Position numbers and translations under genes: made by a program. A model generated the notes under the pieces. It worked only from the letters and a program-made list of their open reading frames with translations. It was not told the DNA's origin and searched no databases. From the NCBI RefSeq assembly GCF_000143415.4, contig NW_003314279.1:1478457-1542456 (forward strand): 64,000 nt of DNA, read 5' to 3'. This document shows, piece by piece, positions 10,771 through 20,123 of the stretch; within the stretch, counting starts at the first letter, position 1, and each line of letters starts with the position of its first letter. This DNA comes from Selaginella moellendorffii (taxonomy: Eukaryota; Streptophyta; Lycopodiopsida; Selaginellales; Selaginellaceae).

Positions 10771-12945
10771 GATCTCCAACGTCACAGAGCAAACCATGGT
10801 TGCTACCTTCATCCAGGGACTAAAGTTGCTTTCAAAAGGAAGCACATTAAATGCCTTATTGCATTTGCCTATGTAGAGGATGTTAAGAAGGAGTTATTCT
10901 TCACCCTCAGTGTCTCTCAAGTTGCCCAAGCACCACCCAATCATCTCATGGAGCACACAGTCACAATAGCAGTTGCCAACTAACCCCAAAACCTGTCAAA
11001 GGACAAAATGGCACTCATACTTGAATCTGCAATCACACAATGACCTGCTCAAGTGCCAGCAGCAGCAACAGACTGCCATCTTGGAGGAGCTTAAGGCAAT
11101 GTGGCTTCAATAACATCAAGTTATGTTGCGAGGCAAATATCCATTTGATTGCACAATGCTACTGCTTTCAACCTGAGTTTCGATCTCCTAGGACTCAACG
11201 TGTCCAACTCCACACTTCGGCTATCTCAAGATGGGTACCATTAGCAGCTCCAACAGCTCGCAATTGAGGCACCTCCATCCACAACCAAAGACATCAACAC
11301 ATCAACACTATCAATAAGGAAGCACTCACAGCTATAACTCAAGTTTAGAGGAAGTGAATGGCCCTAGACATCAATGGAGAGCACGACTCAATTGCTCCAA
11401 AAGGTCCAAGTCTAGTCATGGCATGCCTTCAAATTGGCATTTGCTGGATCACCTTTAGTTGAAGCTGATTCTTCTCAAAAATTCATAGAATCTTCTCCAG
11501 GTTTGACTCCCATGCCTTCATTGCCATCATGTCCTCTCCCAGATGACATTAGGCAATAGCTCCTATTCAGTTCAGTGCAACTTTCTCTTGCCAGATTGAT
11601 CCCAGGCTTCGGACAGCAGTTGGAAACTATTGCTTGTTCAGGTCATCCTTTGATTCATGCTGGCCAGGAGATACATATCATGGATACCATAGCATCCCCA
11701 GGAGCTTTTGTGGCATCTATCACAGATGTTGTCACAGTTGAGGCACCTTGGACTCTAGATCTGGGAACAACAAGATCTCTTTGGCATTGGCTCCAGATCC
11801 AGGACAACACATCTATCATCCTCAAGACTTTTGCACATCATACAGTGATCCTGGCCACCAAGTGTCAATCACGGTTCAAAGGATCTCATCTCACATGGAT
11901 GTCAAGCCTTTCCTCAAGGACTTGTAACTCTGGGACGCTCATGGCACCTTCAAGCAAATGCTGAGATGTGGAATGATGTGAATCAGTGACAACATCAGCA
12001 ATGCAGAGCTCTACAATATCCATGGCCATCGTTTGATGGGGGGGAAGGTTCTTGCTCCAAGATCAGAGATTCTTAATCCAACATCCACAATTCCTCCTCC
12101 TACTCCACCACCAGTACCTGCTCCTTCAGTTATTGTTCCAACTCCAGCTCAACCTCGCACTGTTTTTCCAGCGGAGTTAGCGTCTTCCCTGAGCTCCCAT
12201 CACTTGACAAATGGAGGTATTCAGCATCCATGCTTTTGATATATCCAGCATTGCTCCAGTTCTATACTGCTAACAGTCAACGCAAGATTCAACCAAGATT
12301 CTCGAGATTTACAAAATGCCCAAGGTGGCAGAACTCGACTGGATGGCTTTACCATGGCTCTTCCTTTAGTCAGAGAAGCAGCCAAGCAGCTGTTCATCAC
12401 TTATCACCAATCTCAACAACACTCTGAGCTCAGCCATGCAGAAAAAGGTGGCAACTTATTAACACCAGTGCCAACTTCCTTTGAGGGCTCAGCTTCCTCA
12501 CAAGACTCAGCAATATCCAGCGAGATCCAGCTCTGCAGTTTCCCGAGGCGAATGCCCACCAACATCAACCAGGCCCGGAAACTTCGACAGATCCATTCCC
12601 GGCCTACTCCAGGACTTCGACCTCCTGGACTCATCACATCAGGCTCAAGCATCTACCTTCACCGCCATCTTTGAGTGGCGAGGCTTCTCTTTTCTCTTTT
12701 CAGTTTTTTTTTTTTTTTCCCCTTTCTTCTCTTGATTTCACTCTTTTTCTCTTCCATTCCAGGACATACTTCCTCATGACAACAAGTTCCAGCTTGGGCT
12801 TTAGTCACGAGGTGGCGTCAACTCTGATCGTATGGGAGCTCATTCATTCCTCACTTCACTTCATTCCATTCACATCCTTCTCCATTCATATCACATCAGA
12901 CTCACACAAATCACCCAAGAAGTTCTCAGTGGATGTTTAAGTACA
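10771..12945 (+). mobile_element. Probable decayed repetitive element, gag-like traces
   Basis: The plus strand shows short coding-like patches: TEQTMVATFIQGLK near 10785-10825 and a glutamine run followed by TAILEELKAMW near 11060-11110, both reminiscent of retrotransposon Gag helices. Later patches rich in Pro, Ser and Thr (for example around 12060-12200) are separated by stops and frame changes. No reverse transcriptase, integrase, terminal repeat or primer-binding site was found, so the class is unproven. It ends near the 3' side of the phosphatase gene. Confidence 0.3.
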
Positions 12946-13027
12946 CCTTTAGCTCGAAAGCAACTCGCCATAGCTCGCAAGATCGCCAATCTGGACGGAA
13001 GAACAAAAGCACAAGGAGCACGAATCG

Positions 13028-13846
13028 TTACGTACAGATCGTCTTGGCTGTGTTGCCGGCATCAGTTCTACCAGAGTCGGGCATCTTCCTCTTCTTCCCT
13101 CCACATACACAGCCAGCGTTTTCGAAAATTTGGAGCTGGATAGGCGAGAAAAAAAGGAGTTAGATTCATGGAATGCAAAGTCACAAACCTGTAGCATGAA
13201 GTTGTCATTCGGAGAGACTTGGGGGCTACATTCCCGGAGAGATGCTAATGCCTCTGCCATAATAAAAGAGAAAACATAATAAATAGATATCTCTGGTCAC
13301 AAGCATACCATCTCGTAGCAAATTCTCCTTTTGCATCAAGTATGCTGTGATCACCGCTGCACTGCAATGAAAAAACACTATAAGCATCAAGAGCACAAGA
13401 AAAAGAGAACAGAGTTTGGATCCAAACCTCCGAGAGATTCCAGCGCCACAATGCACCAGGACGATCCCATCCTCCCTCCCCTTCTCAACAAAATCCAGGC
13501 ACTCTCCCAAGCAAGCGAGCAAGTCCTCCTCCATAGTGTCCTCCAAAAGAAAAACCTTTCTCACTGGCTTTGCCACCGCCGCGTCCTTGCATTTCGCCAG
13601 GAGCTCCCGAGCGACGTTCCGGAAGGCCTCGTCGTCGGGCTTGGGCTTGGAGGAATCGAGAAGTGCCTGCTGGAGCTTGCTCAACTTCGGATGATTGCGA
13701 TTTCTCCGTCTCTCCTTCTTGAGAAGGCGAATGTCGCGCACCTTTTCGAGCGACAAGATGTGCGTCACCCCGCGCTTCTCTCCACACAAGAACATCTCCG
13801 CGTCCTCGGCGCTGCCGATGTAGAGGCCATCGCGCACCTTCTTCAT
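13028..13846 (-). CDS. Dual-specificity protein phosphatase
   Basis: Four exons (13846-13428, 13361-13309, 13253-13189, 13135-13028) encode 214 residues. The N-terminus VRDGLYIGSAEDAE is the usual entry strand of the DSP fold. The catalytic loop HCGAGISRS spans the first exon junction and matches HCxxGxSRS, with the nucleophilic Cys and the phosphate-binding Arg intact. The following SAAVITAYLMQKENL, then EALASLRECSPQVSPNDNFMLQ, is the canonical recognition helix and hydrophobic tail of DUSP12/DsPTP1-like enzymes. The insert between the first strand and the catalytic loop is charged and longer than usual (about residues 35-95). The last exon is short, with a Cys-Gly-Lys-rich segment (CVCGGKKRKM). 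It shares a 126 bp promoter with the ribosomal protein gene. Confidence 0.9.
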
Positions 13847-13972
13847 TCACCCTAGAAATCAAATAAGGAGGGTTCTTATATGAAAAGGGGGGAGAAGCTA
13901 GTGGCCGTCCGATCTTTAAACCCCCACGAACAAAATCCTCGAGCCCTAACCCTAGCCCTAGCAGCGGCCGCC
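13847..13972. promoter_or_regulatory. Bidirectional promoter with telo-box-like repeats
   Basis: Only 126 bp separate the start codons of the phosphatase (minus) and ribosomal protein L17 (plus). At 13943-13960 lies a tandem of CCCTAACCCTAG-type units just before the L17 start. Telo-boxes of this kind are established elements in plant ribosomal-protein promoters and 5' leaders. Shared control of both genes is inferred. Confidence 0.65.
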
Positions 13973-14818
13973 ATGGTAGCCTACTCGAGGGAGCCGGAGA
14001 ATGCAGTGAAGGGTGAGTGAAATTCGCAAGCGCTCTCGTTGACCTCAGCTTGGATTGATCGCAGCTTGCAAGGCGAGAGGCTCCGATCTCCGGGTCCACT
14101 TCAAGGTGTGTGTGATTGATTGATCGATCCTTGTGTTCTTGGGCTGAAAGATCTGGGCTTTCTTCGTGTCGCAGAACACCCGCGAGACCGCGCAGGCCAT
14201 CAAGAAGCTCGAGCTCAGCAAGGCCAAGCGCTATCTGGAGGATGTGATCGCCCACAAGCAGGCGATTCCATTCCGGCGCTTCTGCGGAGGAGTGGGGCGC
14301 ACTGCCCAGGCGAAATCCCGTCACTCCAATGGCCAGGGGCGCTGGCCAGTGAAGTCCGCGCGATTCCTCCTGGCGCTGCTAAAGAATGCTGAGAGCAACG
14401 CTGAGGTAAAAATCCCATCTTTCTTCAGTGAATCAAGGTGATTCTTTCAGGTGAAAGGCTTGGACGCGGATACCCTGTATGTCTCGCACATCCAAGTCAA
14501 CCAGGCACAGAAGCAGCGCCGGAGGACTTACCGAGCTCATGGCCGGATCAATCGTAAGTGGTGAATTCTATTCCTCTTTGGCTTAGAGGCTTACATCGTT
14601 TTGTGCTTGGCAGCTTACATGTCCTCTCCTTGCCACATCGAAGTGATCCTCTCAGAGCACATCGCTCCAGTCAAGGTGACACTACTCGAAACCTCTCGAG
14701 CTTTTCTTCGTAGCGTTCTAACTTTTGGTGTGTGGAACCATGGCAGGCTGAGCCGGAAGCCAAGCCCAGGAAGCCAAAGAAAGGCCCGGCTCGTTTGAGG
14801 AGCGGCCCATCGACGTAA
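13973..14818 (+). CDS. RPL17: 60S ribosomal protein L17 (uL22)
   Basis: Six exons (13973-14012, 14065-14105, 14175-14405, 14451-14553, 14614-14675, 14747-14818) give 182 residues, normal for plant eL17/uL22. The sequence starts MVAYSREP and carries the family signatures [69 protein letters not shown] and [14 protein letters not shown]. It binds 28S rRNA near the polypeptide exit tunnel of the cytosolic large subunit. The basic C-terminal tail is eukaryote-specific. Telo-box-like repeats sit directly upstream. The 3' end converges on the PPR gene with 45 bp between stop codons. Confidence 0.97.
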
Positions 14819-14863
14819 AAGTCTTGTTTTTGTAGACCCGATATTTCCCGGATCTTGATTCAA

Positions 14864-16693
14864 TCAACTTGGAAGTAAAGTTTTCGTATCGCTCATCCTC
14901 GGATATCGTTGAGACTTGGTGAAGGATCCATCGGTGTAGAGGCTGGAGAGCAGCACGTAGGCCTGGGTCGCGCCATCGCCGCAGCTCAGGAGCTTCCTGG
15001 CAGCGCTCTCGCCATGGCGAAGGCTCTCGTGTCCCCGACTAGCGCCTAGCAGCGACGTCCACTCCAAGATATCTGGAACAAAAGGCATGCTCGCGATGAG
15101 ATCTCTGGCTTGATCCAGGTACCCGGCTCGTCCCAGGAGATCCACCATGCAGCAGTAGTGCTGCTTGCCTGGTTGGAGCCCGTGATCCAAGCCCATGGAC
15201 ACGAAATGCGATCGCCCATCGTAGAGCTTCCCCTTTCTGCTACAAGCGACGAGGATCGAGAGGTAGCACGTCTCGTCGGGCGATTCCAGCGCGCCCATCT
15301 CGTAGAACACGGCGCACGCCTCGGCGAAGTGCTCGCCGCCCTGGGCCGAATAGGCCCCCAGCATCGCGCTCCAGGAGATGATCCCGCGCTCCGGCATCGT
15401 AGCAAAGAGCAGCGCCGCGCGGTCCAGGCGCCCGCTCTGGGCAAATGCGGTGATCATCGCGTTTCTTGTCACGGTGTCGCGCTCCGGCATGCAGTGGAAG
15501 GTTTCCTCCGCGCAGTCGATTCGCCGGCACTGTGCATATGCGACTAGCATCGTGCTCCATGACACAACATCGCGCTGTGGCATAGAATCGAAGATGTTCT
15601 GGCTAAGCTCCAGATGGCCGTTCTGGGCATATGCTGCAAGCATGGCATTCCAGGTCACTAGATTTTGCTGGGGCATTTTTTCGAATGCGATCTTGGCCTG
15701 CTCTACATGCCCGGCATGGGAGTACGCAGTGAGCATTGCCGTGGAGGAGACGAGATCTATCAGCGGCATTCTCGAGAAGGTACGCTTCGCCTCCTCCAGA
15801 TCCCCAGTCTGGGCATATCCCGAAAGGATGCAGTTAAACGACACGAGATCGCGCTGCGGCATCGCGTTGAAGATCTGCCTCGATTCTGCAATGCGCCCGC
15901 GCTGAGCGTAGGCGGCCAGCATCGCAGTAAATGCAACGAGGTTTCGCTCCGGCATCTGATCGAACAAGCTCCTGGCCTGCTCGAGCTCGCCTTGGCGGGC
16001 GAGTCCTGCCAGCATCGCCGTGAAAGACACCACATTCCTCTCGGGCATTTCGGAGAAGACTCTCTTCGCTTCCTCCAGCCGGCCTGCTTGGGCATTTGCG
16101 GAGAGGATCGCAGTCCAAGACACAAGATTTCTCTCTGGCATGCGATCGAAGAAAGATTTGGCTTGCTCGAATTTTCCCTGCTGGGCGAATCCAGCGACCA
16201 TGGCCGTCCAGGACACGACATGGCGCTGCGGTACTTGCTCAAACAATCTCTCAGCCTTATGCAGATGCCCACTTTGGGCATATGCTGCAAGCATAGCATT
16301 CCACGAAACCATGCTCCGTTCGGGCATCCCTTCGAAGATCTCCTCGGCTCTCTCAAGGCTCTTGCTTTGCGTGTAGGCACTGAGCATTGCATTCCAAGCA
16401 ACGAGATTGTGCGCGGGCATGCAATCGAAGAGCGACCTCACTTGCTCCTGGCTCCTGTTGTGGGCATAGGCTTGCATCATGAGAACCCACGAGAAGAGAT
16501 CTCTGGAGGAGCCCAGTGCGTCGAAGACATCGCGCGCGCGGTTGGAGCTGCCGCAATTGCCATACATCTCGATCAGCTTGTTGTGGACGAAGGCATCGTC
16601 CGGAGCGATGGTGGGCTGCAGCTGGGAGTGGATTCGCTCCGCCATAGCCAGCGTCTTGCACGAGTAGATGAGCTCGAGGCATTGCTTGCTCAT
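14864..16693 (-). CDS. PPR protein made of tandem 31-residue S-type motifs, E-like end
   Basis: An intronless 609-codon frame. After an N-terminal region (HSQLQPTIAPDDAFVHNKLI) come about 13 consecutive 31-residue motifs with the pattern VSWxAMLxAYAQxGxLExAxxxFxxMPxR. This is the short S form of plant PLS-class pentatricopeptide repeats, here without the usual alternating P and L motifs. It ends in a longer motif and an E-like region (YCCMVDLLGRAGYLDQARDLI, LEWTSLLGA). The typical E+ and DYW parts are absent and the last residues (about 590-609) are not family-like. PPR proteins bind organellar RNA one motif per base; E-class members often act in C-to-U editing. No convincing transit peptide precedes the repeats, so targeting is open. 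The start is the only ATG upstream of the repeats. Confidence 0.93.
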   Translation of the reverse strand: MSKQCLELIYSCKTLAMAERIHSQLQPTIAPDDAFVHNKLIEMYGNCGSSNRARDVFDALGSSRDLFSWVLMMQAYAHNRSQEQVRSLFDCMPAHNLVAWNAMLSAYTQSKSLERAEEIFEGMPERSMVSWNAMLAAYAQSGHLHKAERLFEQVPQRHVVSWTAMVAGFAQQGKFEQAKSFFDRMPERNLVSWTAILSANAQAGRLEEAKRVFSEMPERNVVSFTAMLAGLARQGELEQARSLFDQMPERNLVAFTAMLAAYAQRGRIAESRQIFNAMPQRDLVSFNCILSGYAQTGDLEEAKRTFSRMPLIDLVSSTAMLTAYSHAGHVEQAKIAFEKMPQQNLVTWNAMLAAYAQNGHLELSQNIFDSMPQRDVVSWSTMLVAYAQCRRIDCAEETFHCMPERDTVTRNAMITAFAQSGRLDRAALLFATMPERGIISWSAMLGAYSAQGGEHFAEACAVFYEMGALESPDETCYLSILVACSRKGKLYDGRSHFVSMGLDHGLQPGKQHYCCMVDLLGRAGYLDQARDLIASMPFVPDILEWTSLLGASRGHESLRHGESAARKLLSCGDGATQAYVLLSSLYTDGSFTKSQRYPRMSDTKTLLPS

Positions 16694-16763
16694 TAGATCG
16701 ATCGCTGGGCATTATGGGCGCTCTCTTCCAAAGCAATGCTAGATATGAAGCTCTCGTTTGGGA
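16694..16763. promoter_or_regulatory. 70-bp gap between two divergent PPR start codons
   Basis: Start codons at 16693 (minus) and 16764 (plus) leave only 70 bp for both core promoters and 5' leaders. Either both transcripts have extremely short leaders or one promoter lies within the coding region of the other gene. No TATA-like element is obvious. Confidence 0.55.
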
Positions 16764-18107
16764 ATGGAGCGCGAGGCACTGGCACGGATCATACGCTCTT
16801 GTGGCGAATCCAGGAATTTGATCCAGGGGAGGCTGGTTCACGCGCGCATTCTCGAGCAGCAGCTCCTGGATCGCTACCTCGAGAATCTGCTCGTCCAGAT
16901 GTATGGGAAGTGTGGCAGCCTGGGTGATGCGCGGGCGGTGTTCGAGCAAATCCACGCTCCAAATGCGTTCTCGTGGAGCATCATCATGACTGCGTACGCG
17001 CAGAGTGGCGATGTTGGGCAGGCGAAGGAGATCTTCGACCGGATGCCCGATCGCGGCGTTGTTGCCTGGACTTCGCTACTATCAGCAAATGCCCGTAATG
17101 GGCATATGGAAGAAGTTAAAGCTATCTTCGCGAGAATGCCAGAGCACAGCTTAGTCGCATGGAATGGAATGATCGCAGCGTTTGGACAGAATATCCAACT
17201 TGGAAGAGCGAAAGAATGTTTTGATCGGATGCCTGGAAGGAACGCCTCGTCCTGGAACGCAATCGTCTCGGTATTTGCCCTTCACGGGCAAATCTCCATA
17301 GCGCAGCAAGCCTTCGAGCGGATGCCGGAGAGGAACTCCATGGCCTGGAACCCGATCATCCACGCGCTAAATCTACAGGGCGATGTTTTTACCGCAAGGA
17401 TGGTCTTCGAGAGCCTCCCGGAGTGCTGCAAAGTCTCCTCCTCGACGATGATCTCGGGCTATGCGCAGGCCGGGCATCTCGACCAGGCCAAAGCTCTCTT
17501 TGACTCTTTGCCACACCCGGACGAGTACGCTTGCTCCTCGATGCTCCAGGCCTTCGCCAAGGCCGGGGACGTCCTCGGCGCCAGGGAGACCTTCGACAAG
17601 ATGCCAGAGCGCTGCCGCGACACTCCCTCCTGGAACGCGATGCTGGGGGCGTATGCGCAAAACGGGCTTGGCGAGCGGGCGCTGGAGCTCTTCGCAGCAA
17701 TGATCCACGACGGGATCGCTCCCAACGAGATGACCTTCTCGACAGTGCTGCATTCTTGCAGCCATCTCGGAAGGTGGCGAGAGGCGATTGCATACTTCCG
17801 CTCGCTGAGCGAAGATCACGGACTGGTGCCCGATGTGGAGCTCTACTCGAGCATGATTGACGTCCTGGGCCGGAACGGGAGGATTTGCGAGGCCGAGGAG
17901 CTTCTGGCGAGCATGCCCTTTGCTCCAAACCAGGCCGCCTTTGCGTCGCTGCTCGCGGCTTGCCGGCTCTACCAGGACTCGGGGCGGGGATCGCTCGTCG
18001 CGGGGAAGTTTGCTCGCCACCTTTGCGAGCAGCCGGCAGTGGAATCCATCGCCGCGGAGCCGTACGTCCAGCTTGCCAACATTTACAGGGGCATGAACGC
18101 TCCCTGA
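16764..18107 (+). CDS. PPR protein, PLS class with E-like C-terminus
   Basis: An intronless gene of about 447 residues starting MEREALARIIRSC. The opening HARILEQQLLDRYLENLLVQMYGKCGSLGDARAVFEQI is the common N-terminal L/S unit of land-plant PLS proteins. Several S motifs follow (SWSIIMTAYAQSGDVGQAKEIF; VAWTSLLSANARNGHMEEV; SSWNAIVSVFALHGQISIAQ), then the long L2/S2 pair and E-like motif (MTFSTVLHSCSHLGRWREAI, YSSMIDVLGRNGRICEAEELL, AFASLLAACRLYQDSG, YVQLANIYRGM). There is no DYW deaminase. A role in organellar RNA processing or editing follows from the family. It lies back-to-back with another S-repeat PPR gene. The 5'-most ATG in frame is used; no clear transit peptide is seen. Confidence 0.92.
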   Translation: MEREALARIIRSCGESRNLIQGRLVHARILEQQLLDRYLENLLVQMYGKCGSLGDARAVFEQIHAPNAFSWSIIMTAYAQSGDVGQAKEIFDRMPDRGVVAWTSLLSANARNGHMEEVKAIFARMPEHSLVAWNGMIAAFGQNIQLGRAKECFDRMPGRNASSWNAIVSVFALHGQISIAQQAFERMPERNSMAWNPIIHALNLQGDVFTARMVFESLPECCKVSSSTMISGYAQAGHLDQAKALFDSLPHPDEYACSSMLQAFAKAGDVLGARETFDKMPERCRDTPSWNAMLGAYAQNGLGERALELFAAMIHDGIAPNEMTFSTVLHSCSHLGRWREAIAYFRSLSEDHGLVPDVELYSSMIDVLGRNGRICEAEELLASMPFAPNQAAFASLLAACRLYQDSGRGSLVAGKFARHLCEQPAVESIAAEPYVQLANIYRGMNAP

Positions 18108-18530
18108 TCATTCACTGTTCTTGGAGGATCAGCGCATGAGCTTCGTATGCATTGCTTGCAAACTTGCCAAAAGTGGTGCGTGCGTTTGCTCCACTCCGCC
18201 GTGATCATTTGACAGTGCGGGCGATCGACCGAACCTCTCCAGAGGGATCCGACCACGCATTGCTTGCAAACTTATCAAGATACGAAGGGGGATCTTTAAA
18301 TTATCTCTGTCTCGCCGCAAGGATGCACTCCTGACAAAAAGGCGCCTCCCGGTGTCAAACTTGGAGCGCAATCCACCCACAAAAGGAAAAGCGCCATGGA
18401 TTCACCATCTGGATCCGATTCGATGCGCGCCAGGACGAAATCGGAGAGTCAATCAAGTGAAGCGTACAAGAGAAATGCGCTTTTAAAACTTATTCTTGGC
18501 TTGGGAGAATTGGAGCAAAGTCGCAACTGT

Positions 18531-18564
<34 letters not shown>

Positions 18565-19122
18565 AAATTAAGGGTTTGGCAGACCAGCCAACCAACGCAA
18601 ATCAGATCAGAGAAACCAACTTTGAGAATTTGGCTCACGTCTGGCCTGCCAATCAACAGGATACTTCGTGGGCTCAAATAAATCCCGAGGAGTAGAAAAA
18701 AACGACACAAGTAAGAAAAAAAAAGGAAGAAAAATTTGGCAGTGGAAACAATCATAGTCAGTGGGATTTGGGATCACAAAGCATTTGCTCATAGAGAAGT
18801 TAAAAATAAAAAAATAAAAAAATCCCACATTTTGATCATCTAAAACATGCGCTAAGAAAAAAAAGCTCTCTAGCTCTATGCGCTATAGCTCAGTCGTTAG
18901 ACGGCTCCTCTCCTAGAGTGGAAAGCAAGCTATACAATCTAGAAGAGGGAAGCGTTGCCTTTTTTGCCAAGCTCCTACTGCTGGTCGTTGTCCTGGGAAG
19001 AGAATCTTGATCTTCCGTCCGGCTGGAGAAATCAGCTGGGAAAGTTGTGGTCGCGGTCCCGTTGGAAAGTCTGGAACTTCGACTGCTTTTGCGCTCGACT
19101 TCTAGCTTTGCTCCAGAAAGCC
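18108..19122. other. Intergenic; 17-bp direct repeat and GA microsatellite
   Basis: Downstream of the PPR gene the 17-mer GCATTGCTTGCAAACTT occurs twice in the same orientation, at 18149-18165 and 18257-18273. A GA microsatellite follows at 18533-18563. The last few hundred bases should hold the bHLH promoter and 5' leader; no in-frame ATG precedes the one chosen. No protein-coding signal was recognised. Confidence 0.5.
18533..18563. repeat. (GA)n microsatellite
   Basis: A nearly pure GA repeat of about 30 bp with one interruption, in non-coding DNA upstream of the bHLH gene. Confidence 0.9.
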
Positions 19123-19778
19123 ATGACGGATTTGCTGAGCTTGTGCAAGAGCTCCGCCCAGGCCGACAATGCCAAGGCCCTGGCTGCTTCCAAAAGCCAC
19201 AGCGAAGCTGAGAGGCGGCGGCGGGAGCGGATCAACAAGCACCTGTCCACCTTGCGAACGCTGCTCCCCAACACCGCCAAGGTAGAGTGAAGCTCTGCTC
19301 GCTCGCGTCTTTCTTCTTTGATTGCCTGTCCTGTGATTGAGTCGTCGCCGTCGTGCCAAACTCTTCCCAGACTGACAAGGCGTCCCTGCTGGCGGAAGTG
19401 ATCGAGCGCATCAAGGAGCTCAAGCAGCAGGTCGCGGAGATTTCCCAGTTTGGCCCCGTTCCCAGCGACGCCGACGAGCTCGACGTTGACGTGATGGAAT
19501 CGCCGGTAGACGAGGGTGGGAAGGTGTTGATCAAGGCCAGCATTTGTTGCGCCGATCGGCCCAGCCTGCTCACGGACCTCGTCCGGACGCTCAAGAGCTT
19601 GCACCTACGGACTGTCAAGGCGGAGATGGCCACCATGGAAGGCCGGACCAAGAACGTCTTTGTCATGACCATCAAGGACGATGCCGAGCTGCTGGAGCCA
19701 ACCTTGGCCTGCGTCGAGGAGGCGCTTAAGTCGGTCATGGAAGAGCCATCCTCGAAAGAGAACCAGGATGATGCTTGA
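19123..19778 (+). CDS. bHLH transcription factor with C-terminal ACT-like domain
   Basis: Two exons (19123-19281, 19371-19778) give 188 residues. The basic helix-loop-helix domain lies at about residues 26-75: SHSEAERRRRERINKHLSTL, then TLLPNTAKTDKASLLAEVIE. The His, Glu and Arg of the basic region needed for E-box/G-box contact are present. The intron falls in the loop, a position common in plant bHLH genes. The C-terminal half (VLIKASICCADRPSLLTDLV, RTVKAEMATMEGRTKNVFVM) has the beta-alpha-beta layout of an ACT-like dimerisation domain. This combination and size match the plant bHLH30/32/51/106/107 group. The product should be a nuclear dimeric regulator; targets are unknown. Confidence 0.9.
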
Positions 19779-20123
19779 AAAAAGGAACTCTTTTCTTTTC
19801 TTTGATCTAAGAGCTTTTCGCAGCACCTGCAACAAAGGAAGCGTAAGTCAATCGTCTGTAAACAGAAAAAAACCAAGGAACCTTTTAACCATTGTGGGAG
19901 CAGGTGGTACTACGGAAAATGAAAGAATCTGTTAGAAATCTTTGATTTTCAATGAAATTAGATGTGCTCTTTCAATGAATAAATTAGAGCCTATCACGTA
20001 TAATCTCGTTGGAGACAAAGAGCGAGGCGCGGTCTGTATCTCGCAATTCTTTGTTTGATCTCTTCTCTCGATCTGTCATATACGAGGCAGACGTCGTTAA
20101 AACACATACAGCCAAGCGCTAGC
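19779..20123. other. Convergent intergenic region
   Basis: Lies between the stop codons of the bHLH gene and the minus-strand LIN37-like gene, so it holds both 3' UTRs. An AATGAAATT/AATGAATAAATT stretch near 19950-19986 resembles plant polyadenylation signals for the plus-strand gene. No coding signal was seen. Confidence 0.45.

Noticed and set aside
11575-11964. Plus-strand frame of 129 codons
   Set aside because: No recognisable domain, and it sits in decayed sequence rich in stops on both sides.
13485-14324. Minus-strand frame of 279 codons
   Set aside because: Overlaps the first exon of the phosphatase out of frame and the L17 gene in antisense; no family resemblance.
15665-16696. Plus-strand frame of 343 codons
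   Set aside because: Antisense shadow of the tandem PPR repeats; regular repeats on one strand leave an open frame on the other.
18878-18955. tRNA-like sequence with an A-box-like TAGCTCAGTCGTTAGA
   Set aside because: The D-stem does not pair, no B box (GGTTCGA-type) follows at the right distance, and no acceptor stem closes. Probably chance.
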